Shown here piece by piece: positions 63,470-64,000 of a DNA stretch of 64,000 bases. The DNA is from Roseovarius autotrophicus. Its GTDB lineage: Bacteria > Pseudomonadota > Alphaproteobacteria > Rhodobacterales > Rhodobacteraceae. Both the position numbers and the translations under genes were made by a program. The notes beneath the pieces are model-generated. The model was not told where the DNA came from and searched no databases. It saw only the letters and a program-made list of their open reading frames with translations. Every line of letters begins with the position of its first letter. Position 1 is the first letter of the stretch. The stretch covers positions 310,001-374,000 of the forward strand of contig NZ_JAGQDH010000001.1 of the NCBI RefSeq assembly GCF_018069895.1. The letters run 5' to 3'.

Positions 63470-64000
63470 ATGGCCACCCCTGTCCGTGTCAAGGTCTGCG
63501 GGCTGCGCACAGCGGACCATGTCGCCGCCGCCGTCGCGGGCGGCGCGGCCTATGTGGGCTTTGTCTTTTTCCCGCCCTCGCCGCGCAACCTGTCACTGTC
63601 CGCCGCCCGCGCGCTGGCGCTCGACGTGCCGCCCGGCGTGGCCAAGGTGGCACTGACGGTGGATGCCGATGACGCCACGCTCGACGCGCTCTGCGCCACG
63701 GTGCCGGTCGATTTCCTCCAGCTTCACGGCACCGAGACCCCTGCCCGCGTGACCGAGGTGCGCGCGCGGTTCGGCCTGCCGGTGATCAAGGCCATCGGCA
63801 TCGCCACGCGTGACGACCTGCCGCTCATCGACCGCTATGGCGCGGTCGCCGATCAATTGCTGGTGGATGCCAAGCCGCCCAGGGGCGCGACGCGCCCGGG
63901 CGGCAATGCCGAAGCCTTCGACTGGTCCCTGATCTCGCAGGTGGACTGGTCATGCCCGTGGCTGCTTGCCGGCGGCCTGACCCAGGAAAACGTCGGCCTC
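63470..64000 (+). CDS. trpF: Phosphoribosylanthranilate isomerase (partial, runs off edge)
   Basis: The reading frame begins ATGGCCACCCC at 63470 after an AGAGG ribosome site and stays open to the window edge (177 codons). It reads [20 protein letters not shown], has [14 protein letters not shown] and [11 protein letters not shown], and reaches [11 protein letters not shown], all conserved TrpF motifs (catalytic Cys in KVCGL). It acts in tryptophan biosynthesis. The C-terminal portion lies outside the window. Confidence 0.93.
   Translation, partial: MATPVRVKVCGLRTADHVAAAVAGGAAYVGFVFFPPSPRNLSLSAARALALDVPPGVAKVALTVDADDATLDALCATVPVDFLQLHGTETPARVTEVRARFGLPVIKAIGIATRDDLPLIDRYGAVADQLLVDAKPPRGATRPGGNAEAFDWSLISQVDWSCPWLLAGGLTQENVGL

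Noticed and set aside
1-64000. CRISPR arrays, IS elements, tRNA or rRNA genes
   Set aside because: No spaced direct repeats, terminal inverted repeats with transposase frames, or tRNA-like cloverleaf segments were seen in the intergenic gaps. A dedicated scan (tRNAscan, ISfinder, CRISPR finder) would be decisive.

Overview
The window is a gene-dense, high-GC chromosomal segment from an alphaproteobacterium, most likely order Rhodobacterales (Roseobacter group or a close relative). The inference rests on protein style and gene neighbourhoods: a heterotetrameric sarcosine oxidase operon soxBDAG, Tad-type pilin genes, a PF13769/MTHFR/pterin-methyltransferase trio, shared intergenic hairpin elements, a CtrA-like box and GANTC sites. 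Nothing identifies a species. I see no phage, transposon, CRISPR array, rRNA or tRNA; this looks like ordinary chromosomal backbone with several well-defined metabolic islands.

Layout. 1-2.4 kb: dnaG and a small exported protein. 2.4-7.5 kb: soxBDAG, demethylating sarcosine to glycine and methylene-THF. 7.6-9.0 kb: glutamate dehydrogenase. 9.4-12.3 kb: a VWA/TadG-like protein and two TadE-like pseudopilins in one overlapping operon. 12.3-19.1 kb: a small membrane protein, pirin, a TetR regulator with its own operator-like palindrome, a lipoprotein, homoserine dehydrogenase, GlpX and RecJ. 19.1-22.5 kb: livHMGF transporter genes without a substrate-binding protein.

22.7-33.1 kb is the most coherent block, a complete reductive pyrimidine catabolism locus: an NMT1-type ABC transporter (binding protein, two permeases, ATPase), dihydropyrimidinase, an N-carbamoyl-beta-alanine-type amidohydrolase, a RutR-like regulator, and dihydropyrimidine dehydrogenase (PreA/PreT). 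Two matching palindromes, one between the regulator and the amidohydrolase and one before preT, suggest that one regulator controls both arms.

33-41 kb: a Cys/Met-metabolism PLP enzyme, anmK, tyrS, aroB-aroK, then a small membrane protein, a 510-residue exported protein and a XerC/D recombinase that overlap one another. 41-44.5 kb: rplY, then PF13769 protein, MTHFR-like protein and pterin-binding methyltransferase (one-carbon to cobalamin/methionine). 44.7-50 kb: DUF3179 and DUF4336 proteins, two cyclophilins, pgk and class I aldolase. 50-54 kb: a CoxMSL-type molybdenum hydroxylase whose last gene is coupled to a MoaD/ThiS-like gene. 54-64 kb: glycosyltransferase, ygfZ, efp, a small conserved protein, cobQ, a PopZ-like disordered protein with a seven-copy repeat, TolC, a PIMT-like methyltransferase, GNAT, nucleoside hydrolase, ihfB, a LapA-like protein, and trpF running off the right edge.

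The region has several apparent regulatory signals (operator palindromes, a CtrA-like box, bidirectional hairpins at convergent gene ends) and two families of repeated intergenic elements. I did not find an obviously new defence or mobile system. The best leads are the predicted RutR-like regulon, the CtrA-box-controlled 78-residue orphan, the PopZ-like repeat protein and the MoaD-coupled molybdenum hydroxylase of unknown substrate.
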